Numbered from the stretch's first letter, positions 25,152 to 33,984 are shown. The stretch is DNA of 40,298 nt from Treponema sp. (GCA_016283615.1 JAEENG010000155.1:1-40298); one strand, 5' to 3'. Numbers and translations are program-made. Notes: generated from the sequence alone by a model not told the origin.

Positions 25152-26375
25152 ATGGTTGGTAATGTAATCGTTGGTCAGTCTGGTGGACCGACTTCTGTAA
25201 TCAATTCTTCTCTCGCAGGAGTTTATAAAACAGCTAAAGACCGTGGGGCCAAAAAGGTTTACGGCATGCTTCACGGAATCAAAGGTCTTTTGGACAAACA
25301 ATATGTCGATTTATCAGAAAAAATCGGCACAACAATGGACATCGATCTGCTTAAACGCACTCCTTCTTCATATCTTGGTTCATGCCGCTTTAAGCTTCCG
25401 GAAATCGAAGCTGATAAATCAACTTACGACAAAATCTTTAAAATCCTCAAGGAACTTGATATCGAATACTTCTTCTACATTGGTGGAAACGACTCAATGG
25501 ATACCATCAAAAAGCTCTCCGACTATGCAAAAATCGTAAACAGCAGCATTAAGTTTATGGGTGTTCCAAAAACAATCGACAACGACCTTGCTGTAACTGA
25601 CCACACACCTGGTTACGGTTCTGCCGCAAAGTTTATTGCCGCAACAATGAAAGAAATTATCCGCGACGGTCTCGTTTATGACTATCCGACAGTTACAGTT
25701 GTAGAAATCATGGGTCGTAACGCAGGATGGCTTACTGCCGCAGCCGCACTGGCAAAAAGCGACGACTGCGAAGGCGTAGACCTGATTTATCTTCCAGAAA
25801 AAGTTTTTGACATTGATCACTTTATGACAACTGTCAAAAAACTCCTTCAAAAGAATAAGTCACTCGTAATCGCAATCAGCGAAGGTATCAAAGTTGCTGA
25901 CGGACGTTACGTTTTTGAACTTTCAGACCACGTTGAATTTGTAGACGCTTTCGGTCACAAACAGATGTCAGGTTCTGCAAAATACCTCTCAAACCGCATT
26001 GCCGCAGATTTGGGCGTTAAATCACGTGCAATTGAATTATCAACACTCCAGCGCTGTGCAGCCCACATGACAAGCCGTACAGACATCACAGAAGCCTTTA
26101 ACGTAGGCGGTGCCGCAGTTAAAGCCGCATTCGAAGGTGAATCTGGAAAAGTTGTAGTTCTTAAACGCGTTTCTGATGACCCGTACATGTGTATTACAGA
26201 AACACACGATGTTCACGACATTGCAAACGTAGAAAAGAAAGTTCCGCTTGAGTGGATTACAGAAGACGATTATGTAACAAACGACCTGCTACATTATATC
26301 CGCCCACTGATTCAGGCTGAACTCAGCCCGATCATGGTTGATGGTCTTCCACGCCACTTAAACGTAAACATGTAG
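25152..26375 (+). CDS. pfp: Pyrophosphate-dependent 6-phosphofructokinase
   Basis: 407 residues from the ATG at 25152, which has GGAG 7 bases upstream; an in-frame TTG at 25113 would add 13 residues with no family match and lies in the palindrome. The N-terminal VGQSGGPTSVIN is the phosphate-binding loop. The phosphoryl-donor signature is G111-G-N-D114, and the catalytic region is P139-K140-T-I-D143, where Lys replaces the Gly of ATP-dependent enzymes. That is the mark of PPi-PFK. EIMGRNAGWL follows for fructose-6-phosphate binding. It catalyses the reversible PPi-driven conversion of fructose 6-phosphate to fructose 1,6-bisphosphate in glycolysis. Single-gene unit between two terminators. 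Confidence 0.9.
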   Translation: MVGNVIVGQSGGPTSVINSSLAGVYKTAKDRGAKKVYGMLHGIKGLLDKQYVDLSEKIGTTMDIDLLKRTPSSYLGSCRFKLPEIEADKSTYDKIFKILKELDIEYFFYIGGNDSMDTIKKLSDYAKIVNSSIKFMGVPKTIDNDLAVTDHTPGYGSAAKFIAATMKEIIRDGLVYDYPTVTVVEIMGRNAGWLTAAAALAKSDDCEGVDLIYLPEKVFDIDHFMTTVKKLLQKNKSLVIAISEGIKVADGRYVFELSDHVEFVDAFGHKQMSGSAKYLSNRIAADLGVKSRAIELSTLQRCAAHMTSRTDITEAFNVGGAAVKAAFEGESGKVVVLKRVSDDPYMCITETHDVHDIANVEKKVPLEWITEDDYVTNDLLHYIRPLIQAELSPIMVDGLPRHLNVNM

Positions 26376-26386
26376 TTTAATTCAAT

Positions 26387-26415
26387 AAATCCCGGCCCCG
26401 GTCGGGATTTTTTTT
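26387..26415 (+). terminator. Rho-independent terminator after PPi-PFK
   Basis: Stem AAATCCCG (26387-26394) with CGGGATTT (26403-26410), an 8-base GC-rich loop and trailing T residues. Confidence 0.88.
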
Positions 26416-26461
26416 GCCTCCCAAGCCCAGTTTTCAACCGCGCCTGCAAAGAATAGTCCCG

Positions 26462-26490
26462 TTGTAAAACCTTGTGAATTTCAATAAAAT
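26462..26490 (+). promoter_or_regulatory. Predicted promoter of proS (leaderless type)
   Basis: -35 TTGTAA (26462-26467), 17-base spacer, -10 TAAAAT (26485-26490). The ATG is at 26498, only 7 bases after the -10 box. An AAGGG lies between them, but would be upstream of any start made by this promoter. Confidence 0.5.
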
Positions 26491-26497
26491 AAGGGTT

Positions 26498-28330
26498 ATG
26501 AAAACTTCAAAATTCTATATTTCAACGCTTCGCGAAGCACCTTCGGAAGCAGTCATTGCCAGCCACAAACTCATGCTCCGTGCCGGCATTACACGCAAAC
26601 TTGGAAACGGACTTTATACTTATCTTCCGCTCGGTGTGCGTTCACTTTACAAACTGGAAAACATTATCCGCGAAGAACTCGACGCCTCAGGCGCACTTGA
26701 ATTCAAATCAACAGTAATCGTCCCAGGAGAAATCTGGAAAGAATCAGGCCGCTGGGAAACCATGGGCCCTCAGATGCTCAAAGCAAAAAACCGCGCTGAA
26801 CAGGATATGGTAGTTTCACCAACTGCCGAAGAAGCATACACAGCAATTGTACGCGATGCGCTCGACTCATACAAACAGCTTCCTGTTAACCTCTATCAGA
26901 TTAACACAAAATACCGCGACGAAATTCGCCCACGCTATGGCGTAATGCGCGGCCGTGAGTTCATCATGATGGACGCTTACACAATGAATGCGGACGATGC
27001 TTCACTGGACGAATCCTACAACGAATACGAAAAAGCATATTTCCGCATCTTCAAAAGACTTGGACTTAAAATCATCCCAGTACGTGCAGACTCAGGTGCA
27101 ATGGGTGGTTCAGGTTCAGAAGAATTCATGGTAGAAAGCCCGATCGGTGACGACACACTCATCATTTGTCCAAACGAAAAATGCGGATATGCCGCAAACG
27201 TTGAAAAAGCAGAATGTGCTCCTGACGATTCAGTAAACAAAAAAGGCGAAAAACCAGCCAGAACTGATTTGCCGGTTGAAGACGTTGCAACTCCAAATGT
27301 TTTCTCAATCGAAGACATGGAAAAATTCTTTGATGAATCCCCTAAAATGTTCATCAAGGCACTTATTTACCGCGTAATCAATTCAAGTCTTGATTTATCT
27401 GACGCAACTGGCGGAGATAAGTTCAAGAGAGTAAAAGATCCAGCAGGCGACTACTATCCGGTTTCTTACGCCTGTGTTTTGATCCGTGCAGACCTCGATG
27501 TAAACGAAGCTAAACTTGCCGCAACACTCAAAGCAAGCGAAGTTGTACTTGCAGAAGACGAAGAAGTTCTCGAATATGCAGGCGCTCCACACGGCTTTGT
27601 CGGCCCGATAACAGCAAAATGTCCGCTCATCGTAGACTACTCGGTTGTTAAAGACGGAGAAGCCCAGATGCACGACGCAATCGCCGGTTCAGGAAAAGAA
27701 GGTTTCCACATCAAACATGTTGAACCGATGCGCGACTTTAAGCCATACATCAATGCAGATTTGCGCACAGTTAAAGAAGGCGACAAATGTGCATGCTGCG
27801 GCGGAACATTCTACCAGAAAAAAGGTAACGAACTTGGACATATCTTTAAGCTCGGACACAAATACACAAAATCAATGCACGTAACATTCCTCGGCCAGAA
27901 CGGAAAGCCGCAGGAACCGACAATGGGTTGTTACGGAATCGGTGTTGACCGCACCCTCGCTTCAATCATCGAAAAGAACAACGACGAAAAAGGCATCATC
28001 TGGCCAATGACAGTTGCTCCTTTCCAGGTTTGTATCGTTCCAATCCGCTATGACGGACAGATGAAAGAAGTTGCAGACAATATTTACGAGCAGCTCACAA
28101 AGGCAGGAATCGAAGTTCTTCTCGATGACCGCAATGAACGCCCTGGCGTTAAGTTTGCCGACATGGAACTGATTGGAATTCCTCTGCGCATCACAGTTGG
28201 TGACAAAAATCTTCCAAATGTTGAATTCAAACCGCGCGCAGCCCAGGAAGCCGAACTTGTACCGGCAGCAGACGCAGCAGAAAAGGCCGAAGAATTCGTT
28301 AGAAACGCACTTGCGGAGTTAAATGCTTAA
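26498..28330 (+). CDS. proS: Prolyl-tRNA synthetase, bacterial type with editing domain
   Basis: 610 residues from the ATG at 26498; a GTG at 26474 is possible but adds nothing conserved. Class II synthetase: motif 1 region (LGVRSLYKLENIIREELD), motif 2 with YRDEIRPRYGVMRGREFIMMDAYT (about 147-170), the YbaK/INS editing domain inserted at about 270-405 (TPNVFSIEDMEKFF to LEYAGAPHGFVGPI), motif 3 with GCYGIGVDRTL, and an anticodon-binding domain from about 510. It charges tRNA-Pro in the cytosol and clears mischarged Ala. A CACCGG stretch precedes the motif 3 part, as in relatives. The end overlaps the next gene by 8 bases. Codon use suggests high expression. Confidence 0.96.
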   Translation: MKTSKFYISTLREAPSEAVIASHKLMLRAGITRKLGNGLYTYLPLGVRSLYKLENIIREELDASGALEFKSTVIVPGEIWKESGRWETMGPQMLKAKNRAEQDMVVSPTAEEAYTAIVRDALDSYKQLPVNLYQINTKYRDEIRPRYGVMRGREFIMMDAYTMNADDASLDESYNEYEKAYFRIFKRLGLKIIPVRADSGAMGGSGSEEFMVESPIGDDTLIICPNEKCGYAANVEKAECAPDDSVNKKGEKPARTDLPVEDVATPNVFSIEDMEKFFDESPKMFIKALIYRVINSSLDLSDATGGDKFKRVKDPAGDYYPVSYACVLIRADLDVNEAKLAATLKASEVVLAEDEEVLEYAGAPHGFVGPITAKCPLIVDYSVVKDGEAQMHDAIAGSGKEGFHIKHVEPMRDFKPYINADLRTVKEGDKCACCGGTFYQKKGNELGHIFKLGHKYTKSMHVTFLGQNGKPQEPTMGCYGIGVDRTLASIIEKNNDEKGIIWPMTVAPFQVCIVPIRYDGQMKEVADNIYEQLTKAGIEVLLDDRNERPGVKFADMELIGIPLRITVGDKNLPNVEFKPRAAQEAELVPAADAAEKAEEFVRNALAELNA

Positions 28331-29426
28331 AATGAATAAGATGCACTTTTTACGACAAAACAAACTTTTCCTGACTGTTTTTTTATTAGTAACGGGTGCA
28401 CTTTATTCCGCATTTGCACTTCCAGGAGTAACACAAAGTTTACCAGATGCTTCAGGACAGTTTGTTTTTTACCGGGACAATTCCTTTGAACGCGAATCAT
28501 ATTTCGGAATCGTTTACTTTGATGAGTCCAGCGTTGGTTTACGCTATTTTGCACCGGCCGTCCTTGATTCATATCCGATGAAACCCAAAAAGGATGTTTA
28601 CATTCTGTTCTCACTGGATTCAACCAAAAAACACATCGAATTAACCGGAGAACGAATTTTAACGACCGTTACACCGGACGACACAGATTTAATCAATTAC
28701 CTTCACGACATGCTTTATGAGCTAACCTCACGCCGCTCTAAAGCAGGAATTATTGATAAAACACAGAAAATCGAACAGGAATACGAACAGTTTGGCGGTT
28801 ACGTAAATATTTTATTCAATCCGGCTGTTCCGGTTTTTAATATCCAGAAAATCATCGACAAAGATGGAAAGACAGTATTTTCACTTATTACAGCAGGTCA
28901 GTTAACATCTTCTCAGGATGACAGTTTTGCCGCCTTTGAAGGACTTCCTCTCAAAACCGAAGATGACCATAATTTGACTTTGCAGAAAAATCCTAAAAAA
29001 CAAAAGATTACATACCAAAAAGACAATAAACACTCTCAGAAAATCACTCTGGACTCAAACTGGCAGGCCTCTGCAGAAAACCTGTACAATATTTCAAAGT
29101 CCGGTGTTCTTGCAATGGACATAATTCCGGCCACAGAAGAAACAGTTGAACTTACAATGCAGAATCTTGAACGCTCAATGATTCTCGGACGCCAGGAGTC
29201 CTATCCATATATTGAATCAATGCAGGTTTCCGAAAACAAAAACGGAAAAATGTATACAAATATTTTTTACAACGATATTTCAAAGAGTTTTACAAAAGAC
29301 TACAAAATTATCAAAAGGCTTAATGATAATTCAATTGCGATTTTGACTTTTACAGTATTCTATGGTGCTTATAAAGAAAACGCCGGATACTTTGATAAAA
29401 TTCTTAAATCGTATTCTGTAAATTAA
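28323..29426 (+). CDS. Exported protein of unknown function
   Basis: 367 residues with a clear N-terminal signal peptide (basic MLKMNKMHFLRQNK, hydrophobic FLTVFLLVTGALYSAFA, cleavage likely before LPG). There is no Cys for lipidation. The mature part is mixed alpha/beta, moderately charged, with no membrane segment and no domain recognised by eye; the ending resembles a periplasmic or surface protein. The start overlaps proS by 8 bases; a second ATG 9 bases later (28332) is equally possible. It is probably co-transcribed with proS, though a functional link is not obvious. The stop codon shares the palindrome TTAA with the stop of the opposing GerMN gene. Confidence 0.7.
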   Translation: MLKMNKMHFLRQNKLFLTVFLLVTGALYSAFALPGVTQSLPDASGQFVFYRDNSFERESYFGIVYFDESSVGLRYFAPAVLDSYPMKPKKDVYILFSLDSTKKHIELTGERILTTVTPDDTDLINYLHDMLYELTSRRSKAGIIDKTQKIEQEYEQFGGYVNILFNPAVPVFNIQKIIDKDGKTVFSLITAGQLTSSQDDSFAAFEGLPLKTEDDHNLTLQKNPKKQKITYQKDNKHSQKITLDSNWQASAENLYNISKSGVLAMDIIPATEETVELTMQNLERSMILGRQESYPYIESMQVSENKNGKMYTNIFYNDISKSFTKDYKIIKRLNDNSIAILTFTVFYGAYKENAGYFDKILKSYSVN

Positions 29427-30274
29427 AAACTTGTGCGCGAAAGAGGGCTTCCAATCCAGACGCCCTCGCTGCCAAGATATTCTTTTTTCTGTCCGTCAAT
29501 CAAAAATTGAACACTTTTAACTGTAGAAAACTCAGTTGCTGTATAAACAATCTGCATCAGCTGGGCAAGATAACCGTCAACGCCGATTCTATTGAATTCA
29601 AAGTCTTCATTAAAGTTTAAAAAAGCAACTCCATCCCTCACATATGCAGAAATAAGCCTGGTACCCGGCGGAATGAGTGTTTTATAGCCCTTACTTTCTT
29701 CGCTTGAATTTGGTCCTTTTAGCAAAAGATTTAGATTTGTAACAAGCGGACTGTCATTTTTTTCAACTTCGCGGGTAATTACTTTGCGGCTTACAACGCC
29801 GTCTTCGCCGATGTAAACAAAATAAAGTTTCTGATTTACGACAGTTTTAGTGACAGGTTTAGGCTGTTCAACCTTTGTCTCTGTTTTAGAACTTTCCTGG
29901 GGCTTTGTCTGGGCGACAGTTTCTGTTTTAGCAGCAGTTTCCTTTTCTTCAGTTTTAGATTGAACTTTTGGCTCTTCTTTTGGTACATAAACCGGTTCTG
30001 GTTTAGCTGTCTGTTCGGCTGGTGTTTTTACCGGCTCTTCAGTTTTGAGTGTAATAATTGTCTCTTCTTCTTTTTCAGGTTCTTCTTTAACCTGGTGATT
30101 GGCAATAAACTCTGGAGTTGAACCAAAAATGCGTTCAAAAAATCTGGTTGTTTTTAAATTTGAATATATTTCGTCCTGCTTAACTAAAAAAACGATTAAT
30201 AGAATTAAAAATCCGAGTATCCAACAGGCAAGTGCGAGTCCTGTCTGATTAGTCTTTTTTTCTTTTTTTGCCAT
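29423..30274 (-). CDS. Membrane-anchored GerMN-domain protein
   Basis: 283 residues: a short basic cytoplasmic lead (MAKKEKKTNQTG), one TM helix (about 12-31, LALACWILGFLILLIVFLV), a long low-complexity Lys/Glu/Pro/Thr-rich linker (about 60-145) and a C-terminal GerMN domain (about 148-275), seen in LYFVYIGEDGVVSRKV, LLKGPNSSEE, LIPPGTRLISAYVRDGVAFLNFNEDFE and QIVYTATEFSTVKSVQFLIDGQ. GerMN domains occur in spore-germination proteins, but in non-sporing bacteria such as spirochaetes they lie in envelope proteins of unclear role. The domain should face the periplasm. The stop overlaps the convergent gene by 4 bases. A promoter lies 6 bases before the ATG, so the message is probably leaderless. 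Confidence 0.82.
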   Translation of the reverse strand: MAKKEKKTNQTGLALACWILGFLILLIVFLVKQDEIYSNLKTTRFFERIFGSTPEFIANHQVKEEPEKEEETIITLKTEEPVKTPAEQTAKPEPVYVPKEEPKVQSKTEEKETAAKTETVAQTKPQESSKTETKVEQPKPVTKTVVNQKLYFVYIGEDGVVSRKVITREVEKNDSPLVTNLNLLLKGPNSSEESKGYKTLIPPGTRLISAYVRDGVAFLNFNEDFEFNRIGVDGYLAQLMQIVYTATEFSTVKSVQFLIDGQKKEYLGSEGVWIGSPLSRTSF

Positions 30275-30280
30275 ATATTA

Positions 30281-30309
30281 AGTATATTCTAGAGCGGTTT
30301 AAAAGTCCA
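30281..30309 (-). promoter_or_regulatory. Predicted promoter of the GerMN gene (leaderless type)
   Basis: On the minus strand: -35 TGGACT (30309-30304), 17-base spacer, -10 TATACT (30286-30281). The ATG at 30274 is 6 bases beyond the -10 box and no Shine-Dalgarno is present. Confidence 0.5.
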
Positions 30310-30394
30310 CAAACTAGAAAAAATTATTAAAAGTCTTGTTGATATTAACGTTTAAGAGTAAACTGTAACTGTAATTTTTTACAAGGATTTTTTT

Positions 30395-31420
30395 ATGGAA
30401 CAGAAAGAGTTTGATTTGATTACATTCGGAGAAACCATGCTTAGACTTTCTCCACCTGTAAATGAATTGATTAACAAATCCAATACATTTACTAAACACG
30501 CAGGCGGTGCCGAATTAAACGTTGCATCAGGAGTTTCATTGCTTGGTCTGAGAACCGCAATCATAACACGCCTGCCTGACAACCAGCTGGGTACTTTTAT
30601 CAAAAACCGTATTCGTTCTTCAAGTGTAAGTGACGACTACATTATTTTTGATAAATCACCTGAGGCCCGCGTAGGCGTTTACTACTACGAGAACGGCGCT
30701 TATCCACGCAAACCGACTGTAGTTTATGACCGCAAACATTCTTCAATCACTAAAATCAAGCCTGAAGAAATTCCAGAAGACATATACGGTAAGACCCGCA
30801 TGTTCTACACATCAGGAATCACACTTGCACTTTCAGAAGCAACACGCAACCTTGCAATCGATATGATTAAGAAATTCAAGGCAGCAGGCGCTCAGATTGC
30901 TTTTGACGTTAACTACCGCGCAAACCTTTGGGATGAAGACACAGCCCGTACAACAATCAAACAGATTCTTCCATATCTCGATATTCTCTTTATCTCAGAG
31001 GAAAGCTGCCGCCGCATGTTCAAAAAGACAGGCACTTTGCAGGACATGCACCGCGAATTCTGCCGTGACTACCCGAACATCCAGTTGATTGCCTCATCTG
31101 AGCGTGAAGTAATCAGTCCAAAAGTTCATTCATTTACATCTACAGTGTATCTCAAACGCCTGGACAAATTCTTCCACGAAGAGCCATACAAAGATATTGA
31201 TGTAGTTGACCGCATCGGTTCCGGAGACGCATATTGTGCCGGTGTATTGTTTGGCCTGTTAAAGTTTGACGATGCACAGACCGCCGTTGAATTTGGCAAC
31301 GCTACATGTGCAACAAAGAATACAATCTTTGGAGACCTTCCGGTATCTGACTATGACGAAATCAAGTCAATTATCGATGCACACAAATCAAAAGGCAAAC
31401 AGAGCGAAATGAACCGCTAG
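30395..31420 (+). CDS. kdgK: PfkB-family sugar kinase, probable 2-keto-3-deoxygluconate kinase
   Basis: 341 residues, ribokinase fold: FDLITFGETMLRLSPP at the N-terminus, the sugar-binding AGGAELNVASGVSLLG (about 31-46), QIAFDVNYRANLW (typical of KDG kinases), and the second PfkB signature VVDRIGSGDAYCAGVLFG with the catalytic base D278. The start of the protein and the N-Y-R-x-x-L-W motif favour 2-dehydro-3-deoxygluconate over fructose or ribose. It would make KDPG for the Entner-Doudoroff aldolase from pectin and uronate intermediates, consistent with UxaB and the SDR in this window. AAGGA lies about 9 bases before the ATG. Its stop codon overlaps that of the opposing TrmH gene in the palindrome CTAG. 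Confidence 0.82.
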   Translation: MEQKEFDLITFGETMLRLSPPVNELINKSNTFTKHAGGAELNVASGVSLLGLRTAIITRLPDNQLGTFIKNRIRSSSVSDDYIIFDKSPEARVGVYYYENGAYPRKPTVVYDRKHSSITKIKPEEIPEDIYGKTRMFYTSGITLALSEATRNLAIDMIKKFKAAGAQIAFDVNYRANLWDEDTARTTIKQILPYLDILFISEESCRRMFKKTGTLQDMHREFCRDYPNIQLIASSEREVISPKVHSFTSTVYLKRLDKFFHEEPYKDIDVVDRIGSGDAYCAGVLFGLLKFDDAQTAVEFGNATCATKNTIFGDLPVSDYDEIKSIIDAHKSKGKQSEMNR

Positions 31421-32193
31421 TTGTCGGCACAGGCTGCGTAAAGCACGATTGCAGCGGCCTGTGCTACATTTAAACTTTCAATTCGTCTTGTATTGATTTC
31501 GTTCGTTTTTGAATATGGAATTATTACAAGATTATCACAATTCTTTCTGACTTCATCACTGATTCCGTGTTCCTCGTTTCCCAGAACAATCAGAGCACCC
31601 TTTCCCTCAGACACTTCCGGAATCTTTTTTACAGACATTTTTGCATTTACGTCTGTTCCGATACGCACCATTTTGCCCTTCATAGCGCTCAGGAGCTTTA
31701 CAATTGAATGCACACAGTACACATTAACATATTCCATTCCGCCCTGTGCAACGCGGTACGATGATGTGGTTACAGAGGACTGAGACTCATCGATTGGAAT
31801 TACAATATTCTTAAAACCAAAGAATGCGGCACTTCGGACTATGGCACCAAGGTTATTTGCGTTTCCAACCCTGTCCAGAACAAGGGCAGATTCTTTTCTC
31901 AAAATCCATTCATTGGTAATATCAGAATTCAAAACGGGAATTTTTGGCTGTTCAATCATTGCAACCACGCCCTGGTGATGAACGCTTCCGCAAATTTTTT
32001 CAAGTTCAACAATTTCCTTTACCTGATTATAGGGAACCTTATTCTGAGCAAAATATTTAAAAATAAACGAAAAGTTTTTGATTCTGTCTTCTGAATAATA
32101 AAATCGTTTTACTTTCTGCGGGTTCTCTTTTACAAGAGCAAGTACAGCTTCTACACCGCAAACTGCAAGTTCATTTTTTTTCGAATTCTTCAT
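31417..32193 (-). CDS. TrmH/SpoU-family RNA 2'-O-ribose methyltransferase
   Basis: 258 residues. The N-terminal ~95 residues (GVEAVLALVKENPQKVKRFYYSED and VHHQGVVAMIE) form a substrate-binding domain like RlmB/TrmH-type proteins; the SPOUT catalytic domain follows with VLDRVGNANNLGAIVRSAAFFGFKNIVI (motif 1), LIVLGNEEHGIS (motif 2) and ESLNVAQAAAIVLY (motif 3), whose knotted fold binds SAM. The target, tRNA or 23S rRNA, cannot be decided; RlmB-like guanosine methylation is one option. It is a single gene, stop-to-stop with kdgK, and isolated from the next upstream minus-strand unit by a sequence that includes the ABC operon terminator. A TATATT lies 6 bases before the ATG, but the -35 is poor. 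Confidence 0.88.
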   Translation of the reverse strand: MKNSKKNELAVCGVEAVLALVKENPQKVKRFYYSEDRIKNFSFIFKYFAQNKVPYNQVKEIVELEKICGSVHHQGVVAMIEQPKIPVLNSDITNEWILRKESALVLDRVGNANNLGAIVRSAAFFGFKNIVIPIDESQSSVTTSSYRVAQGGMEYVNVYCVHSIVKLLSAMKGKMVRIGTDVNAKMSVKKIPEVSEGKGALIVLGNEEHGISDEVRKNCDNLVIIPYSKTNEINTRRIESLNVAQAAAIVLYAACADN

Positions 32194-32219
32194 GAGTTGA
32201 ATATAAACTATATTTAAAC

Positions 32220-32250
32220 AAAAAAAAAGACGGTATCAAAAGATACCGTC
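32220..32250 (-). terminator. Rho-independent terminator of the ABC-transporter operon
   Basis: On the minus strand a perfect 9-base stem GACGGTATC / GATACCGTC (32250-32242 and 32237-32229) with a 4-base loop is followed by nine or more T residues. It lies 20 bases after the binding-protein stop. Confidence 0.93.
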
Positions 32251-32270
32251 CTGTTCAGTTCAATTAAGAA

Positions 32271-33869
32271 CTAGTAGAGAAGGTTTGCATCCTTCATCTT
32301 AGCGATACCAGCCTGTTCCCAAGCTTTACCGCCCATCTTGTTGAATTCAGCAACCCAAGCATCCCAGTTAGCTTTTGTAAGCTGGCGTTTGCCTGTCATG
32401 AATTCAACTACACCCTGTTCGAGGAAGCGCTGAAGGTCAGCATCTGGAAGAGGGAGCAAAGAAGCACCGATACATGGAGTCCATGGTTTAGACTGCATTG
32501 TGCGGAGTTCTTTCAAAGAAGACATTTCTTTCTTTGAAACTGCTGTGATGTATGTTGGATAGCGTGATGCAAGTTCAAGGTCAGAGTTGTAGTAAACCAT
32601 ATTGCGGAGCTGTGTCAAAGGCTGCATAGAAGACTTTGAGTAAGCTTTCTTTGGATCTGGGATACCATCTTTTGTTGGTGCTCCAGTTTTTGGATCCTTA
32701 ATATAGTTAACACCTTCTTCACCCCAACCGAGGAGGAAGTAACCTTCGTCTGAAGACATCCATTCAAGGAGTTCAGCGATCTTTTCTTTCTTAGTTACTT
32801 TCTTTCCCTTGATTTTTACAGACTGTTTTTCTGCTTCTTTAGAAACAGCGTATGTACGATAAGCCTGTTCGTAAACACCAGCAGATGATTTGCCAGTTGG
32901 TCCTACAGGTGGATCGATAACGATGAGCTGTCCTTTAGGGAAGTTCTTGTCGAATGGTGCATAGTTAGATTCTGAAGCGAGAGCAGCGTTCTGTTCACGG
33001 AAGATACCATATTTACCCTGTTTCCAAGCTGCACGGTAGTCATCCTTCTTATACGCTGTCCAGTTAGGATCGATAACTTTTGCATCAATGATTTTCTTGA
33101 TGAATACGAGAGCATCGTAGTATTCTGGTTTGTTGATGTTAAGACCTTCGCGTCCGCGAGCCATAGACCATGTACCAGCTACACCGAATGCACCCATCCA
33201 TGGGTCAAAGCGGCATCCGAGACCTTCAGAAATTGGCTTAAGTTCGATGTAAGCACCGAGACCGTAAGTATCGTTACGTCCGTTTCCATCAGGGTCTTTT
33301 GTTGTGAATGCTTTCATTACTTCGAAGAATTCATCAGTTGTTTTAGGAATGCTGAGGCCGAGTTTGTCCAACCAGTCTTTGCGGATTACAACACCTTCGT
33401 TACGAACGATTGTACCTGGCTGTGAAAGACCATAGCAAACACCGTTTACAGTAGAGAATGCGCGTGCATCTTTATCGTAAAGTTTTGCTGTACGATTTGG
33501 CATCATTGCAAACATATCATCTACAGGAGCAAGAAGCTTCTGGCGAACCAAAATCTGGAATGTGTTAGAACTTACCATGAACAAGTCAGGAAGTGAGTTA
33601 GCAGCACCAGCGGCGTTGATTTTAGTATCCTGGTCAGATTCGCTTGATGGGAGAGCAGTAAGAATAAGATTAATTCCAAGTTTTTCCTTGATAATCTTGT
33701 AAGCAACCCAGTCAGCAGGTGGTGGACCAGCTTCTGTTACAGCAGCACCGTACCAGAGTTCGATGTCAACTGTACCGTCTTTGTTCACCTTCCACTTTTT
33801 AGCGAAAACTGGTGAAGCAACAGCAAGAATCAATGCGATGAGAGCGAGATTCTTAAAAAAGTTTTTCAT
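32271..33869 (-). CDS. Extracellular solute-binding protein of an Lpl-type oligosaccharide ABC importer
   Basis: 532 residues from the ATG at 33869, which has a strong AAGGAGG site; the frame extends 19 codons further up, but these are AT-rich leader. A signal peptide (MKNFFKNLALIALILAVASPVFA, then KKWKV) has no lipobox Cys, so the mature protein is probably free or N-terminally held in the periplasm, unlike lipoprotein LplA. The mature part matches family 1 sugar-binding proteins of the LplA/YtcQ class (DIELWYGAAVTEAGPPP, NSLPDLFMVSSNTF, TTDEFFEVMKAFTTKDPDGNGRNDTYGLGAY). It should bind an oligosaccharide, plausibly pectin- or uronate-derived by context. It is the last gene of the unit but has its own promoter and terminator, a set-up for higher expression. 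Confidence 0.9.
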   Translation of the reverse strand: MKNFFKNLALIALILAVASPVFAKKWKVNKDGTVDIELWYGAAVTEAGPPPADWVAYKIIKEKLGINLILTALPSSESDQDTKINAAGAANSLPDLFMVSSNTFQILVRQKLLAPVDDMFAMMPNRTAKLYDKDARAFSTVNGVCYGLSQPGTIVRNEGVVIRKDWLDKLGLSIPKTTDEFFEVMKAFTTKDPDGNGRNDTYGLGAYIELKPISEGLGCRFDPWMGAFGVAGTWSMARGREGLNINKPEYYDALVFIKKIIDAKVIDPNWTAYKKDDYRAAWKQGKYGIFREQNAALASESNYAPFDKNFPKGQLIVIDPPVGPTGKSSAGVYEQAYRTYAVSKEAEKQSVKIKGKKVTKKEKIAELLEWMSSDEGYFLLGWGEEGVNYIKDPKTGAPTKDGIPDPKKAYSKSSMQPLTQLRNMVYYNSDLELASRYPTYITAVSKKEMSSLKELRTMQSKPWTPCIGASLLPLPDADLQRFLEQGVVEFMTGKRQLTKANWDAWVAEFNKMGGKAWEQAGIAKMKDANLLY

Positions 33870-33935
33870 TTTTTCCTCCTTTTTGAATATAAAATGAAAA
33901 ATTAATAATATATATCTTTTTTGCAAGATAATAAA

Positions 33936-33984
33936 ATTATATCACAAAAAATTAACCAGACAATAAGATAATTATCATCTGGTT
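33936..33984 (-). promoter_or_regulatory. Intergenic hairpin and internal promoter before the binding-protein gene
   Basis: In the 140-base gap after the second permease, the minus strand has a hairpin AACCAGA (33984-33978) / TCTGGTT (33960-33954) followed by AATTTTTT, which looks like a partial terminator or a 3'-end stabiliser. Overlapping its 3' arm is -35 TTGTCT (33963-33958), a 16-base spacer, and -10 TATAAT (33941-33936). This would let the binding protein be made in excess over the permeases. Confidence 0.5.
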
